Part shown: piece after piece, positions 14,201-29,200 of the stretch
Layout of the letters: each line of letters opens with the position of its first letter
Numbering within the stretch: the stretch's first letter is position 1
Source: Meghimatium bilineatum
Taxonomy: Eukaryota > Mollusca > Gastropoda > Stylommatophora > Philomycidae
Direction: 5' to 3'
Assembly (NCBI GenBank): GCA_034231615.1
Contig: CM067310.1
Coordinates: 7,734,010-7,798,009, forward strand
DNA: 64,000 nucleotides
The notes under the pieces: model-generated
Database searches by the model: none
Told to the model about the DNA's origin: nothing
What the model saw: only the letters and a program-made list of their open reading frames with translations
Program-made: the position numbers and the translations under genes

Positions 14201-17200
14201 TCGACTCTTTGCCATGTCAGGTTGCTAAACTCATATTTTTTCATGTTGTCGCCCTCTGTCTCTCTTGTCTTCAATCTTGCCATTGTAACTATGTTCTCCA
14301 AACTTTCTTGTCTCATGAAGTGGCCAAAAATTGAAGATTTTATTTGTCTTATATTGTTGATTAAGTTCTGTCTCACATTTGACTCTTTTAACACCTCCAC
14401 ATTAGTTTATCTTGGCCTCCATGGTATAGTCTCAGCATTATGAAGAATGACATCATATTGACACTGACATTCTCAGCTAAATGGTCTATCTAAAAAGTAG
14501 TCTACCTTCTTCTTTCGTTCACTTGAAACATGTCTATATCTGTAATTCTGTCTCCTTAATAAAACTCACTGTCTTTTGTAGTTCATACAGTGTCCCATAG
14601 AGCTTTGATTCCAGTGTTGTTTCCTCTGGCCAATATGTCTGCCTCAGCGTTTCATGCTCAGAACACTCTTGAAGTATATGTTTGGCACTCTGTGCTGCCT
14701 GTCCACATGTACACATGGCTGTGTTGCCAATCTTGAACTTTGTATACATGTGACTGCGGAGTCGGTTGTGTCCTGTTCTGAGACGTAGAATTATAACTTG
14801 TTCTGGTCTGTTCATAATATGATAGTCATCTTGTGTTGTTGTTTGTGGCTTTCTTATTGACTTGATCATCTGTTTTTTCTGATGGTAGGTGATTGGTATA
14901 TCTGGTTGGTCTTCGGCAGCACCTTCCTTAGCCAGTTGGTCTGCTTTTTCATTTCCTGGTATTCCACAGTGAGAGGGTATCCACTGCATGGTTACCCTAT
15001 ACTGGTAAGACAATTCGCTAAGTAGTTTTTTCAAGTCTGTTAGTTTTTCAGACTGGAGAGCTTGAAGCACTGACCTTGCATCTGTCAGGAATACCACAGG
15101 CTGTAGGTCAGAGTTGGAGTTCAGCAGTTTTTTAGCTGCCACACTAATTGCCTGGATTTCTGCATCATAATTATTGCAGAATTTTCCTGTCGGTGTTCTG
15201 ATTGTATCATGGTCTAACTAAAAATGGTCTATCTAAAAAGTGGTCTACCTAAAAAGTTGTCAACCTAAAAAAGTGTGATTTTGTTATCAGATAAAAACAG
15301 AAATTGTATATCACATTTACAGAACAGTATCAAATAATGACCTACTTGGATTCCATATCTTTGACAACCCTCAAATAGTTCTTATGTCTCTTGATACGAC
15401 GCTGAAACTCGTAGAATAAGAAACGCAACTGCATACAAATCACCAGGCTGGCCATACTCAAGAAAATATTGCCGTAAAGCTGAAACACAATTTAACAAGA
15501 TGAACAATTTAATAAGCATGAAATGATAAATAACATTAACTACATAGATTATGAAATAGTCCCTTTAGCTGTGAGCTGGTATCTTGACACATAATGATGA
15601 TGTAGTCCCTTTAGCTGTGAGCTGGTATCTTGACACATGATGATGATGTAGTCCCTTTAGCTGTGAGCTGGTATCTTGACACATGATGATGATGTAGTCC
15701 CTTTAGCTGTGAGAAGGAAGCTCTTGACAGTACATATTCCTGACAAAAGCACAAGTCTTCCTCAGTTGAGTAACGGACATGACACCCAGACACTCTCGTA
15801 TAAGGATTGTTGTCACAAAGGCATGGATATGTAAGGACAGTTTATGGATGCATGTTTAGTCCCCGAACGGAGATATTGCAGTGTGTCAGTATCTTAGGAT
15901 TACCAAATCCTGCCAAAGGCACTGCACACAATTCTGGGCCAACTATCTTATCATTCTGCCTCTTGTTCTCTTTCCTGGAACTTTTCCATTCATGATTAAT
16001 CATTCTAAACAACTGTCTTTTTATTTGTTCCAAATATGTTCACTTGCATTTTTTAAATAGTTTTGAGGAGCCAGTTTTCTTCAATGTTTATGCCTTTATG
16101 AATATAATGTGTTGGATTATTTTTCTGTCTATGATATTCTTTGGTCTGTTCTATTACATTTCAATAAGAGACAGAAGACAAGAGGGCGACAACATGAAAA
16201 AATATTAGTTTAGCAACCTGACATGGCAAAGAGTCGACAGCAATCCTAGACTGACGCAGAACACAAATTTGATAAATGAACATTTTTTGCACAGACCAAC
16301 AGACTATAGGGTATTTGGTACAAAAAATACAAATAACGGTATACAAAACATTTTAAACAATGTTGCAACCTTAAAGTCTTTTTAAAAAACAACACAAAAA
16401 TCTGTATTGGTTTCTATGTAAGTAATATTGTTATAGAGTTTTGCAGCAGTCTCACCTATTATAGACTGTCGTATAACATTTCAAATGCTTACATTTTTTT
16501 CTTCTATTGTGAATGTCATCGCCCATGAGCGTGAAACGCTGAGGCAGACATATTGGCTAGAGGAAACAACACTGGAATCAAAGCTCTATGGGACACTGTA
16601 TGAACTACAAAAGACAGAGAGTTTTATTAAGGAGACAGAATTACAGATATAGACATGTTTCAAGTGAACGAAGAAGAAGAAAGCATCGCCCAAGTTTCAC
16701 AACCATATGTTGCCACTGAAAACATAAAGTGTCTTAATAGTTGTAATTTTGTTTTTTTTATTTGCATCGTGCCATAGATTTTTCATCTTATGTTTTTTTT
16801 GTTAAGTTATTTCTAATCTCTTTCTGATCAATCTCCAGTGGTCTTGATGGCTGACTTGAGATATTCCAAAATTTTGACATTTTCTAGTAGTCCATTGTCA
16901 ATGTCTATTGTAGGCATGAATTCAATCTGTTGATATGGATTAGTTTTGTCTTTTTTATTTGATGAAAAAATTGTGTGCTTTGCTTGATGTTTAACTGACA
17001 TAGTCATGTGTTCTAGACCTGCGTGGTGATTTGAAATTAGGACAATGTTATCTGCATGCCTTCATCTTCTTCTGAGTTCAGAATCTGTGGTCATGCTATA
17101 CCGTCAGGCCTGTCGTCAAGACGAAGTCCACTGTCTTCTCCAGGTCAGAGCGGCTGCCCCATAGCTTTTGCCTCAAGTCTGTATCTTCTGGCCAGGTCTG

Positions 17201-20200
17201 TCTCTGCTCTTTGTATGTTGGATAGTCCTGAAGTATGTGTTCCGGGGTCTGGGTTCCGGATCCACATGGACATTCATCTGTGTATGTCTACATGCCTAAT
17301 TTCTAGAATCTTGGATATTTGGAGATGTTAGAATTGGACAATTTATGGGTAGGATGTGGAAGACATACAATAAACAGGACAATGTTCTCCAAAAGACACA
17401 TTACATAGACAGATAGAGAATTGACTTCATGGTACTCAGGTTTCCTCATCTGACTCTCAGTGAAGTGGCATGTCGTCTACTGAGAGTACCAATAAGTGCA
17501 CGTAACAGCGTAGTTCTGAGTGATAATTTCACAGAACTAAAAAAAAAATTCACTGTGTAAACAAGATGAAATGAACTGGATAACAGAGCTTTAGTATTTA
17601 TCTGGAGTGAAGTACTCTTTGTAAATAATTTGGGGCTAAAAATACAGATTTTAGAGGTAATTTGAAATGAAATACAGAATAATCGTATGCAGGAAATTGA
17701 CAGGTATGCAGGTGGTGAGGTATGCAAGAAATTGACAGGTATGCAGGTGGTGAGGTATGCAGGAAATTGACAGGTATGCAGGTGGTGAGGTATGCAGGTG
17801 GTGAGGTATGCAGGTGGTGAGGTATGCAGGAAATTGACAGGTATGCAGGTGGTGAGGTATGCAAGAAAAAGACAGGTATGCAGGTGGTGAGGTATGCAGG
17901 AGATTGACAGGTATGCAGGTGGTGAAGTCTGCAGGAAATTGATAGGTATGCAGGTGGTGAGGTATGCAGGAAATTGACAGGTTTGCAGGTGGTGAGGTAT
18001 GCAGGAAATTGACAGGTATGCAGGTGGTGAGGTATGCAGGAAATTGACAGGTATGCAGGTGGTGAGGTATGCAGGAAATTGACAGGTATGCAATAATTAC
18101 AGAGTGATGAGAATTAGTCTATCTGTCATTTTTTCTCTGCTTTTGCTGTGAGGTGTCGCAGGATTGAATGGAGATCAGTTTGCAGGCCGTGGCACATTTG
18201 GTCACTTGATATGCACTTATATTATGACATCTCAGAAAGTTGGTAACTCCTTAAATCCACCTTCCTCTTGGTCTTCCTCTGTATCTTGCTATTTCTATTT
18301 TCATATTGCATGCTCTTGCCGCTGACTAATAATGGTTCACTCTCATGAAGTGGTCAAACCAATTCAGTCTCTGTTTTTCAACATATTTGACCCACAGACA
18401 TTGCTCCAACAGTTCTTGTAATCTCCTCATTTCTCACATGAGCTTCCTGAAGACAAAGTATTGGCTATGGAAAGTCATATAAGGTATCAAAAGAAAGATA
18501 ATTGAATGTGAAATTCATATACAATATAAAAATATAAGAATTGTAAGAACAATAATACTTGTCATTTATGAACCAAACAAGGCCAATTTGGAGGGGTATA
18601 TATGAAGTCCCATTATAACGGGCTTATGTCCTTAAAGGGTGCCGGCTCAGTCCCATTATAACGGACTTTCGTATAAATTGAGTTAAGAACGATTTGTTTC
18701 AAAATTGGTGCTAAATTCAAATTTATGTAGTTAGCTTTTAATTAAATCATAGAATAAGGTCAATTCGGAATGTTACGAACCAGCATATGCAGATGGTGGG
18801 TGAAGTCCACACCCAGGGCAACTAATTCAAATATCAGTTCAGTATAATACAGGTATATGGATCTTCCTTCCCAGACGCCTTCCAGACTCATGTCCCAAAG
18901 CTGGATGATGTACCTGCAAGTGAAATCAATCATCAAAATATCAAGTGGTCAAATACATAACAAAGTCATCCATAGATTTGTGAGAACAAAAATAGTACTT
19001 ATGTAAAACACTATGTTCATCAGCTTTACAATAGATGCACAGACTATCAGACTATAGGGTATGGGTACGAAAAAATACAAAGAACAGTATACAAGACAGT
19101 TTCAACCTTAAGGTCTTTTTAAAGAAAATACAAGACACACAGTGAACAAACAGTAAAAATAAAGGCACTATCATAAATGCTTTAGACAGCAGACAGATCC
19201 AAGGTACCTATGATGTACACATACACATGTATTGTCTTAGAGACCGTAAGGTTGAAATGTTGAAACTGACTTTGTATGCTGTTATCTTTATTTTTTTCTA
19301 CCCGTACCAAAAAGTCGAATATTCTGTGCATTAATTGTAACGCTGATCGAGCTTGCGTTTTACATAAGTACTGTTGTTATACAGTCTCACTTATTCTTCA
19401 TTTTTATTTATACCTCTTTATGCCTTGCGACGTCAGGGGTAGAAGAGTTTTCTGGAGATGGTCGATATTTCGTTTTCTCATTTCTTCTATAATATATTCT
19501 TCTTTGTTTTGTAGGTCACAGATGTTTATTGTGCCAAATTTGGTGGTTTGTTTACGTTTGATATTTACAGTTGTCTTCTGAGAACTCTCCATTGTTTCCT
19601 ACGAGCAGTATTACTTAGCACTAGTTTTTATACTGTCGGTTCACTAAACCAGTCACGGTATTGTTTCAGTGGCTCCAAATAGTTCAAACCATGTTCTAAT
19701 CTATCCCATTCACAAAATAAATCACAGTTACTTATTATTGAGAGCATAACTCAAAACTATCACTTAAAAGTGGTACATATTGCATGGAAAGCTTCTCAGA
19801 AACTATCCCATAAGTGCTCCACTCTCCATTCAAGCAGCCATTCAAGAGTATGCTGGGACTCAGTCCAAGTGAGATGTTGATTCTGCAGGTCAAGTACAAC
19901 CAACAGAGATCCCTCCATGGCTTTTCACATACCGGTGTAATGTGTTCTATTCTAACCAACATATAGATTCCCCCACCTCCATGGCATGTGGCTGGGATCT
20001 GAAACATGGTTCCTTCTCTGGGATACAAAACATAAATGCATGGTTCTTTCTCTGGGATATGAAGCATGGTTGTTTCTAGATTCATATACCAGTGTACTGT
20101 ATTCTATTCACAGAAAATTTGATGTGTGTGACTTTATCAGAGGAGCTACTGAGTAATGGGTTTGATACTGACATTTTCAGCTGGCTGAATCAGATCTTGC

Positions 20201-23200
20201 ACTTATTGGTGGGTGGGGCCAAAACCTAACAAAAGTCTATTTTAATCAAACTTCATGACCATAATATCTGGACTCGTGGCACAGAATACATCTTGGATGG
20301 CCAAGTTACAAGGTTCAAACCTCGCTGCTGGCAACATTGCAACCGGATCACTCAGAAAGCAATGGCAATTTATGAAACATTTCTATTGCCCAGAAAATCA
20401 CTACAGCCAAATAATGCTAAGTGATTGATACATTCTGAATTGGAAATTGATGAGCAATATTTAATACAAATATATCCTTGCTTTATCCAAATCGAATCCA
20501 CAACTTGAGTCTACAAGTATCAAGGCAAATCAGTGTCAGCTGAAAAGAAATGGTTCAAACCTCAGCTGTTACCTTCTTTTTTTTCCCCATAACTGGATGG
20601 CGACACTTGCTGTTACGCGAAGGGATGGGAGCTTTATATTTTGTTCCAATGTGGTGTCGTGGTTGTCTTATATCCATGTTTGTCCAAAATGTCTTTGACA
20701 TTATCTATCCATTTCTTTCTTGGTCTTCCTCTGGTTCTGTAACTTGATTGTATTTTTATTATATATACTTCTCAGGACGTGGGGTTTAGTTTTTTTTATT
20801 ATATCCATTTATCTGACTCAAGAATCACTTAGTCGTCAAGGTACATACCTTACGACAACATATAAGCACTTCAACATCACCAGTACACTCTGAAAAGAGA
20901 AACAAAATATGTGTTACTTATTGGTCAACAGATTAGGTCAGAGGTTCTCAATGTGGGCTATATTTACCCCAAAGATATTTCAAGACAACATGAGAAAAAT
21001 GAGAACTATTTCAAAGAGTGCGAACAAAGTGTGTTCCTTCAGTGGCAGTGAGTATTGGAATAAGTGTATACAATTAAAAGGAAATTACTTTGAAGATGAT
21101 GATATAATCCCTTTAGCTACGAGCAGCTAGTTCATGACAACCCATAGCTTTTCGGACAAAAGTACAGGTCCTTCTCAGTTGAGTAACCGAGGTGATACCC
21201 AGACTTCTAGAATGCTGTCACAAACGCATGGTTGTGTTAAGGCTGTTCATGGATGTATGTTTAGTCCCTGAAGGGAGGTATTCAAGTGCGGCAGTGTCAC
21301 AGGATCATTACGTCCTGTCAGTAGCACAAAAAATACTTCTGGGAAAACATACACCAGGTACAAGCAGCAGGTACATACACCAGGTACATACATTCATCAT
21401 TCTTTCATCAGATCTGGTGACCCATCTGTAGCGATGTCACACCTAGCATTCCCTGTCATGAAAGGTGAAAATATCGCAGCTATGCTGTAAACCATGACAT
21501 TCCATTTTCTGGACTTGTCACGTGATATATTCTCTTCAGAACGTTGTCTTCCCAATGAACTCATTGAACCTCTCTGTTTTGGGCCACGTGGCTTGAATTT
21601 TATAATGACATATTCATGTTATCTTTAATGTTGTCAGTCCATTGTCTTCTTGGTCTGCCCTTTCTCCTTTCTCCCAGGTGTTCTGCCTCCATAATTTAAC
21701 TACTTTCTAAACAGTTGCGTTTCTTTATATGTTCAAATTAGTGTAGTTTTCTTTTTGCTATTGTGTTTAGTAACCAACACTCTGCCACCATCAATGTGTT
21801 TATACTATCTGAGTTTCTCTTTTTTCCTTTTCATGAGATTCTAAGTATTTCTCTGTAGCATTTCATCTCAAAGGTGTTGATCTTCTTTGTATTGTTTTAC
21901 TTTCATGTCCATATTTCAGAGCCGTATGTTGCATCTAGAAAAATTAAAGTTCTTAACATTAGCAGTTTTGTTTCTATTTTGCTGTTTTTCCATGTTTTAA
22001 ATCCTGTTATTTTACAATATACCATTGCCAGTCTCTTTCCCATCTCTGTCATGCAGCCACCTGCACCACTGATGTTTGCTCTTAAGTATTCATATTTATC
22101 CACTCTTATCTCCATATTATGTATTCTGATTTTTGGTTGTTGTGCTGTTATATTCGTTGAAATTTTTTTTTTTTTTTTTTTTTTTTGCACATTTAAATAT
22201 GTTTTGTAATTCGCTGTACTTATTTGTGTTCTTGATTAATTGTACCAGTCCCTTTATATCCCTTCTTCTCTGGACTACATCCTGCTAATCTCCAGGAGTT
22301 TGAGAATGAACCCAGAAAAAGAAGAAAGTTATTCTAATATCCATACCTCCGCAGCCAGAAATGTGAAAATAGTGAAGCTAATGTTTATTCCAACCCAGAC
22401 ACAGCCAGCAAGCATCACCACACACAGCAACAAGATAACCAACAACAGCGACAGCACTTTCACATGAGCAGCTCGAGATGTTGCCGGGGAGAATGACAGC
22501 TACAAATAAAAACAAGTAAAGGTTTATGCAATAATGGTTGATAAAGTACAGTTAAAGGCTCTATATATATATATTCATTGTATTTTATAAAGTAATATTT
22601 GATAAAAGTAAGTGATGGCTTATAAAGTAATGTTTCATAAAGTAAGTGATGGCTTATAAAGTAATGTTTCGTAAAGTAAGTGATGGCTTATAAAGTAATG
22701 TTTCGTAAAGTAAGTGATGGCTTATAAAGTAAAAGGGATGGATATTTAATAAATGTGTGCTGGCGTATAAAATAATGTTTCTTAAAGTAAGTAATTTATT
22801 TCAATCTCCAATTACAAGCAACAAAGCTCATATATCCTATTGTGCAATGATAATCAATAAAAGGTAGTACTGCTAGTAGAACTAATATGAAAATAATACT
22901 TAGGTGGGAAACAGGTAATGAAGTTCAACTGGATAACGACTGACACACTATCACTGTCGGATGCTAACGTGAAATAATATATACAACAAAACACAGAATA
23001 TTCATACAGAACACATATTCTGTGTTTTGTTGTATATATTTTTTTATGTAAGCATCCGACAGTGATAGTGTGTAAGTCGTTATTCAGCAGAGCTTCATAA
23101 CCTGTCTCCCACGTGAGTATTATTGTGCAAAGAGGAGGTTTCTCCAGAGATTTATTTCAACCCAGAAGGCTGCAACTCTCTATAGTGTGCAATACATTAA

Positions 23201-26200
23201 TAAGAAGCCTCCTACTCAGAGGGGTTAAGACACAATTGTATAGATGAAGGGTTGTGAAACTTTCACAAGAGGAAAACCTCGCTCCATATGTATGTGATCT
23301 ACTAGGAGTTTATCGTTGAATATTGGAGGACACCATCAACACCCAAAGAGATTATTTAACAGATATCTTCTTCTTCTTCTCGTTTCCAGTTGATCATTTC
23401 TACACAGCACATAATTTTATTGTGAAGATATTATCTAGTTGTGTTGCGTGATACCATGGCTGGTATTGCGCCTCTTGGATTCTTATCTCTGACTTCAGCA
23501 CCAGTACTTGCTTGGATAGGACTGTGGTCCTGATCAATGTCAGGGATGACCCGACCAATCTTAGTTTCCAGCCTTTGTTGGCTGAAGTCATTTCCACTTC
23601 AAGAAGTTAGCCTCGATGGGGTAGCAGAGATCAGAAAGAGGTTAGCAATGACCCTACAAAAACATCACAGATGAAAAATCTATGGCAAGGGGCAAGCAGA
23701 GAAATAAAAATACAACTATTAAGAAGCTATATCTTTCGAGTGGAAACATATGGTTGTAAGACTTGGGCAATGACATCTACAATGAAAAGAAAATATCACA
23801 TTTGAAATATTATACAAAGGTTCTAAGAATATCATGTCCGGAAAGATGAACTAACATATCATGTCCGGAAAGATGAACTAACATATTATGTCCGGAAAGA
23901 TGAACTAACATATATGTCTGGATTAGTTAGTTAGTCGTCGGATCATCATCACTGCTAATTCTACAAATGACATGTCAAACAAACAGAAGGCTAATTCTAC
24001 AAATGACATGTTAAACAAACAGAAGGTTAATTCTACAAATGACATGTTAAACAAACAGAAGGCTAATTCTACAAATGACATGTTAAACAAACAGAAGGTT
24101 AATTCTACAAATGACATGTTAAACAAACAGAAGGTTAATTCTACAAATGACATGTTAAACAAACAGAAGGCTAATTCTACAAATGCCATGTGAAACAAAC
24201 AGAAGGTTAATTCTACAAATGTCATGTTAAACAAACAGAAGGCTAATTCTACAAATGACATGTTAAACAAACAGAAGGCTAATTCTACAAATGACATGTT
24301 AAACAAACAGAAGGCTAATTCTACAAATGACATGTTAAACAAACAGAAGGCTAATTCTACAAATGTCATGTTAAACAAACAGAAGGATAATTCTACAAAT
24401 GACATGTTAAACAAACAATACAGCATATTAAAATTATTTCATGTCAAAAATCATGAAAATTTGTGCAAGGTTTTTTTCCTTGCCCTGACATTGCCCAAGA
24501 ATTTCCTCCTATTTTACTTACATATTCTGATCTGTCCTTGGACAACTGAGTCAGAAGATGCAGGAAACCCAGCCCAGAGAACCATGCAACCCATAAGACA
24601 ACTTCATCCATACTCTGCACGTTCATCACTCCAAAAATGAAGATGAACTTATAGAAAACAAAGTTCCAGAATTTGTCCTTCAAATGCTGAAACAAAATTA
24701 AAATAAATTAACGATTTCGACAAATACACAACTCAACGACATAAAGACACAGTTCAACGAAATATTTCAAAGACACAATTAACCCTTTAGCTGAAATATT
24801 CTGGTCAGCACCAGATCCCAGCTGTGTTAAATTCTTTCCACAATGACTTTCATCCCAATGCTGATTTGGTTGCCATCCCTGCGCTATTATGGAGACGAGG
24901 GCTTGATGAAATATAGACATCTATTTATTTTTTTATTTTGTCGTTTTCTGTTGTTTGTCTCTTGAAAAAGGTTCAATTTGAGCCGATACGTTGAGAATTG
25001 TCCTGTTTAGTTTTATTGTATGTTTTTTTTATTAATAGGCTAGGTAAGTGTTTTCGTAACCTTTTTACATCATTTTGCATTACTATTTGTTCATTAGGTT
25101 ACTGCGGCACCATCCACTTTGTCGGACACCCTCTGGCCATTTGGTTATTTATATTTGACCACATCAAAGCTTGACAGGGGAGTCTTTTGGCATCCATTCG
25201 CAGCATGTGTCCGATGTAATTCCAGTGATGCCTTCTAATATAGGTGGATACACATTCTTGTTTTTCTTCTTGCCTGACAACTGTGTTTGATTTAAAGTTT
25301 GATCAATGGATGTTCAGTAGTCGCCTAAGACATTTATTTTCAAAAGTTGTTTAGTCTTTGTTCTAAGTTTGATGTTGCTTTCCAACTTTCGTATCCATTG
25401 GAAATCCTTGAATCGGTTTAGTAACAATAATAATTAATTTTTATGATAATGTGTTAAATTAATGATCAATCAGCTCTTGATTCAGCAAGTAGGAAAAACA
25501 TCCCTTCATTACTAAAACCGGAACGATTTTTAGTGACACCAGAAAATATATACCACATGGATCAGATGATTGACACATACTGCCGCTTGCCGATTTCAGA
25601 AGGAAATCATTTTCAGCAACGAGAGAATAGAAACACCAAAAAATGTGTTAACTCGATCATGGCAATTAGAAGAATGAACAGGTAAACTCATTTGCAGCAG
25701 CTAAAGGGTTAAAAGAAATTTTTCAACAAATATAGAGTACCCCGGTATTAATTGTGTTACAGCAAGTTTCACCAACTTTGCCCAATATTGAAATGATGTA
25801 TCTCATCAAATATATAATGGATATACCAGTAATTGAAATTCTGTGTGTGAATTTGAAATGATATAGATTCTATTGATTACATTTTGCATTAAAATGCAGC
25901 CACTGGTATCAATTTTTGTTTTCATGTGACATAGATCAAAAGTCTACTTGCCAACACCCATCTCACACCCATTTTTGAGATGTTTTACAGTAAATTATAA
26001 GACATCATCTACACATGCTTGGTTTATCATACAATTAGCATGATTTATGCATGAAATTGCACTATTTTGTACTCTGGAACAAAAGACAGATGGTGTTTAA
26101 TATTGTATATCTGGTGTCACACTCAAATTCTCCATCAGAAGTGTTTCAACATAAAGTATGTAGTTAGTAGGAAAAATGAGTCTGCAAATAAACTATGACA

Positions 26201-29200
26201 TTAGAGCAGATCACAAATAAGATTTTTAAGTATTACTGCAATGAAACTTGAAGAAAACTATATCATTCTATTTCGAACCTAGTACAGAGGACTAATCATG
26301 CCCTAGCTGTAATAGCAGACATGTCTATGCCGAATAAATTCACAGAATATGTGTCTGAAATGGTTAAAAAATTTTATACACAATAATTAGTATGCTGACA
26401 AAGATCAAAGGATTGTTTTTTGTATAAAAACTGGACATGATACACAAATATACGGTATGTATTGATTGAGTCTAGCCAAAATAATTAGCTGAGAAGTCAG
26501 CTGCCTACCCCACTACAACATCGAGTATGAGAATCGAAATAGAAGCGGTGACCACAGCTCTCACTGGGCTGGCGATGGAATCACCAACAGACTCAGTGAT
26601 TCTATCAGACTCTCAAAGTATGCTGCGCAAGATAGAAAAGTGTATGATCAGAACTGAAAGGGTCACTCTTCTCGACAATGCACAGAGCATTACATAGATT
26701 TTCTGTCCTGGCCAAGCTGGGGTCAGGGGAAACGAAAGAGCTGATGTGTTGGCTGGTAAAGCTTTGGTGAACGGCACCGAGATAAGAGACAGGATTGAAT
26801 TGATTAAAGCAGTCATGGATAACCTACAAGAAGATGAGGAGGAAGTCAAACATGACAATGTACATATTCAGAGAATGGTAGAAATGGGAGTGACTAGAAG
26901 CGATGGAAGAAAGTACTCCCTCTCCGGAAAGATCAGAAGAACGCGTAATCAGCAACTGACTGGGACACTGAGCTTATACACTTTTAGATGGCTGACGGAA
27001 CGGCAAGCAGAGCATATATGGGAATGCCCCCAGTGCCGTGACGCTTGTTCCTAATCAAGAATCAACCAAGAAATAACATCATATGCAAAATTTGCAATTA
27101 ATACAAACTCATTCTTTAGTCAAATCTATTGAGCCATCCGCAGTGATCATTCATCTAGCATTCCCCATCACCTAGAAGTCTGACACAAAAGACCATGCCC
27201 CAAAAAAGTTAAGAACCACTGGCCTACAAAATGAACTGAAACTCAACATTGTATGTTCATATGTTCAAATCCAATTCGCTGCCACTATAGTACATGGCTT
27301 GCCAGGTTTAACTACAATTCATTCAATCATGTATATATTTACCTGCTGCTCGATAACTCTCAGCTCACCAAAGACCACATTCTGTATGAGCTTTCCCAGA
27401 AGGATCAGCAAACAATAACAACTGTTGACAAGAGTCTGAGGAGGAGATATTACAAATATAGATTATATTACATGAGGAAATATAAATATATGTTATATTA
27501 CATGGAGGGATGTCACCTCCAGCATTACCTTCTCTACTCTGTAATCAATAATTGTCCTTATTAGGTCAGCCCTATCTCTTTTTAATATGGTGCCATTAAT
27601 CACAGCATTGCCCGGCAATGACTCCTCAATTTTTAGTGTTTAACTTCTAGTTTCTGCTGAAGCTGACCTGATTTTTCTAGTTGTCAGAATGACCGAATAC
27701 AATTTCAGCAAGAACATTGTCACTCTCACTTGTTGCTGCCCTTCTACAGCTTTTGCCTCAATATATTTTATTGCTGAATTTTTGGGCCACTTTTAAATTG
27801 TTCTGGATAGGATTATCGATCCTACGTCTTATCCAGCTTATATACCTTTTATTTAGGATGGGGTTAGCTGTGCCATCCCATAGAGCATCAAAGTGGCCCA
27901 GGAGCCATGTTGGGGTCAGATGTGTAGACCAAAAGGCTAGATATCGCAGCCAAGCTGTAAACTATGACACAATGCATTCCATTCTCTGAACTACATCCTG
28001 CTAATCTGCAGGAGTTTGAGAACAAATGCAGAAGGAGAAGAAGACTTGTGTTTTCTAAAGCAAACACACCAGTACTTTTTTTCTGTACTCACATTAACTC
28101 TGTATGTCCACTGAGCCGCTAATATCTACATTTTGGAGACCCACTATGCCGAAAAGTTGCTCAAATCTACATTTTAATATGAATTTACTATCGTGTTCAG
28201 CATAGCAGGAAAACCGTACGGAGACAAAGAGTTAACCATTTTCAAGCAATAAGTTGATGATGAATGAAATAATCCCTTACGGCATGCAGGGCTGGTATCA
28301 GAGTTGCTATTCTGTGCTTCCTTTTCTGGTATCTCTGTTGTCTCAATCCTTCAATATTTTCTCAGCCTCATTCATTTATGGTTCCCATCTCTGCCAAGTG
28401 ATTGTCTTCTCCATGCGTTGTTATGTCTTCTTTGATTTTGTTCTCCCATAGATATATGTACAATATCTTATATATGTATACATCGTATGTACAATTATAT
28501 ATGTATACATCATATGTACAATTATATATGTATACGTCATATGTACAATTATATATGTATACATCGTATGTACAATTATATATGTATACATCGTATGTAC
28601 AATTATATATGTATACATCGTATGTACAATATCTTATATATGTATACATCGTATGTACAATTATATATGTATACATCGTATGTACAATTATATATGTATA
28701 CATCGTATGTACAATTATATATGTATACATCGTATGTACAATATCTTATATATGTATACATCGTATGTACAATTATATATGTATACATCGTATGTACAAT
28801 TATATATGTATACGTCATATGTACAATTATATATGTATACATCGTATGTACAATTATATATGTATACATCGTATGTACAATATCTTATATATGTATACGT
28901 CATATGTACAATTATATATGTATACATCGTATGTACAATTATATATGTATACATCGTATGTACAATATCTTATATATGTATACGTCGTATGTACAATTAT
29001 ATATGTATACATCGTATATACAATATCTTATATATGTATACGTCGTATGTACAATTATATATGTATACGTCGTATGTACAATTATATATGTATACATCGT
29101 ATGTACAATATCTTATATATGTATACGTCGTATGTACATACAATGTTACAGAAGACTATTGCGCATCCATTATAAAGATGGATAGCCAGGGATGTGTATT

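Noticed and set aside
17446-18093. 215-codon minus-strand open frame (TTCIPVNFLHTSPPAYL)
   Set aside because: Reads through the 35-bp minisatellite in AMFR intron 6.
23923-24640. Open frames on both strands in the 36-bp array (MLNKQKANSTND and its reverse)
   Set aside because: Array geometry in AMFR intron 3; the unit length is a multiple of 3.
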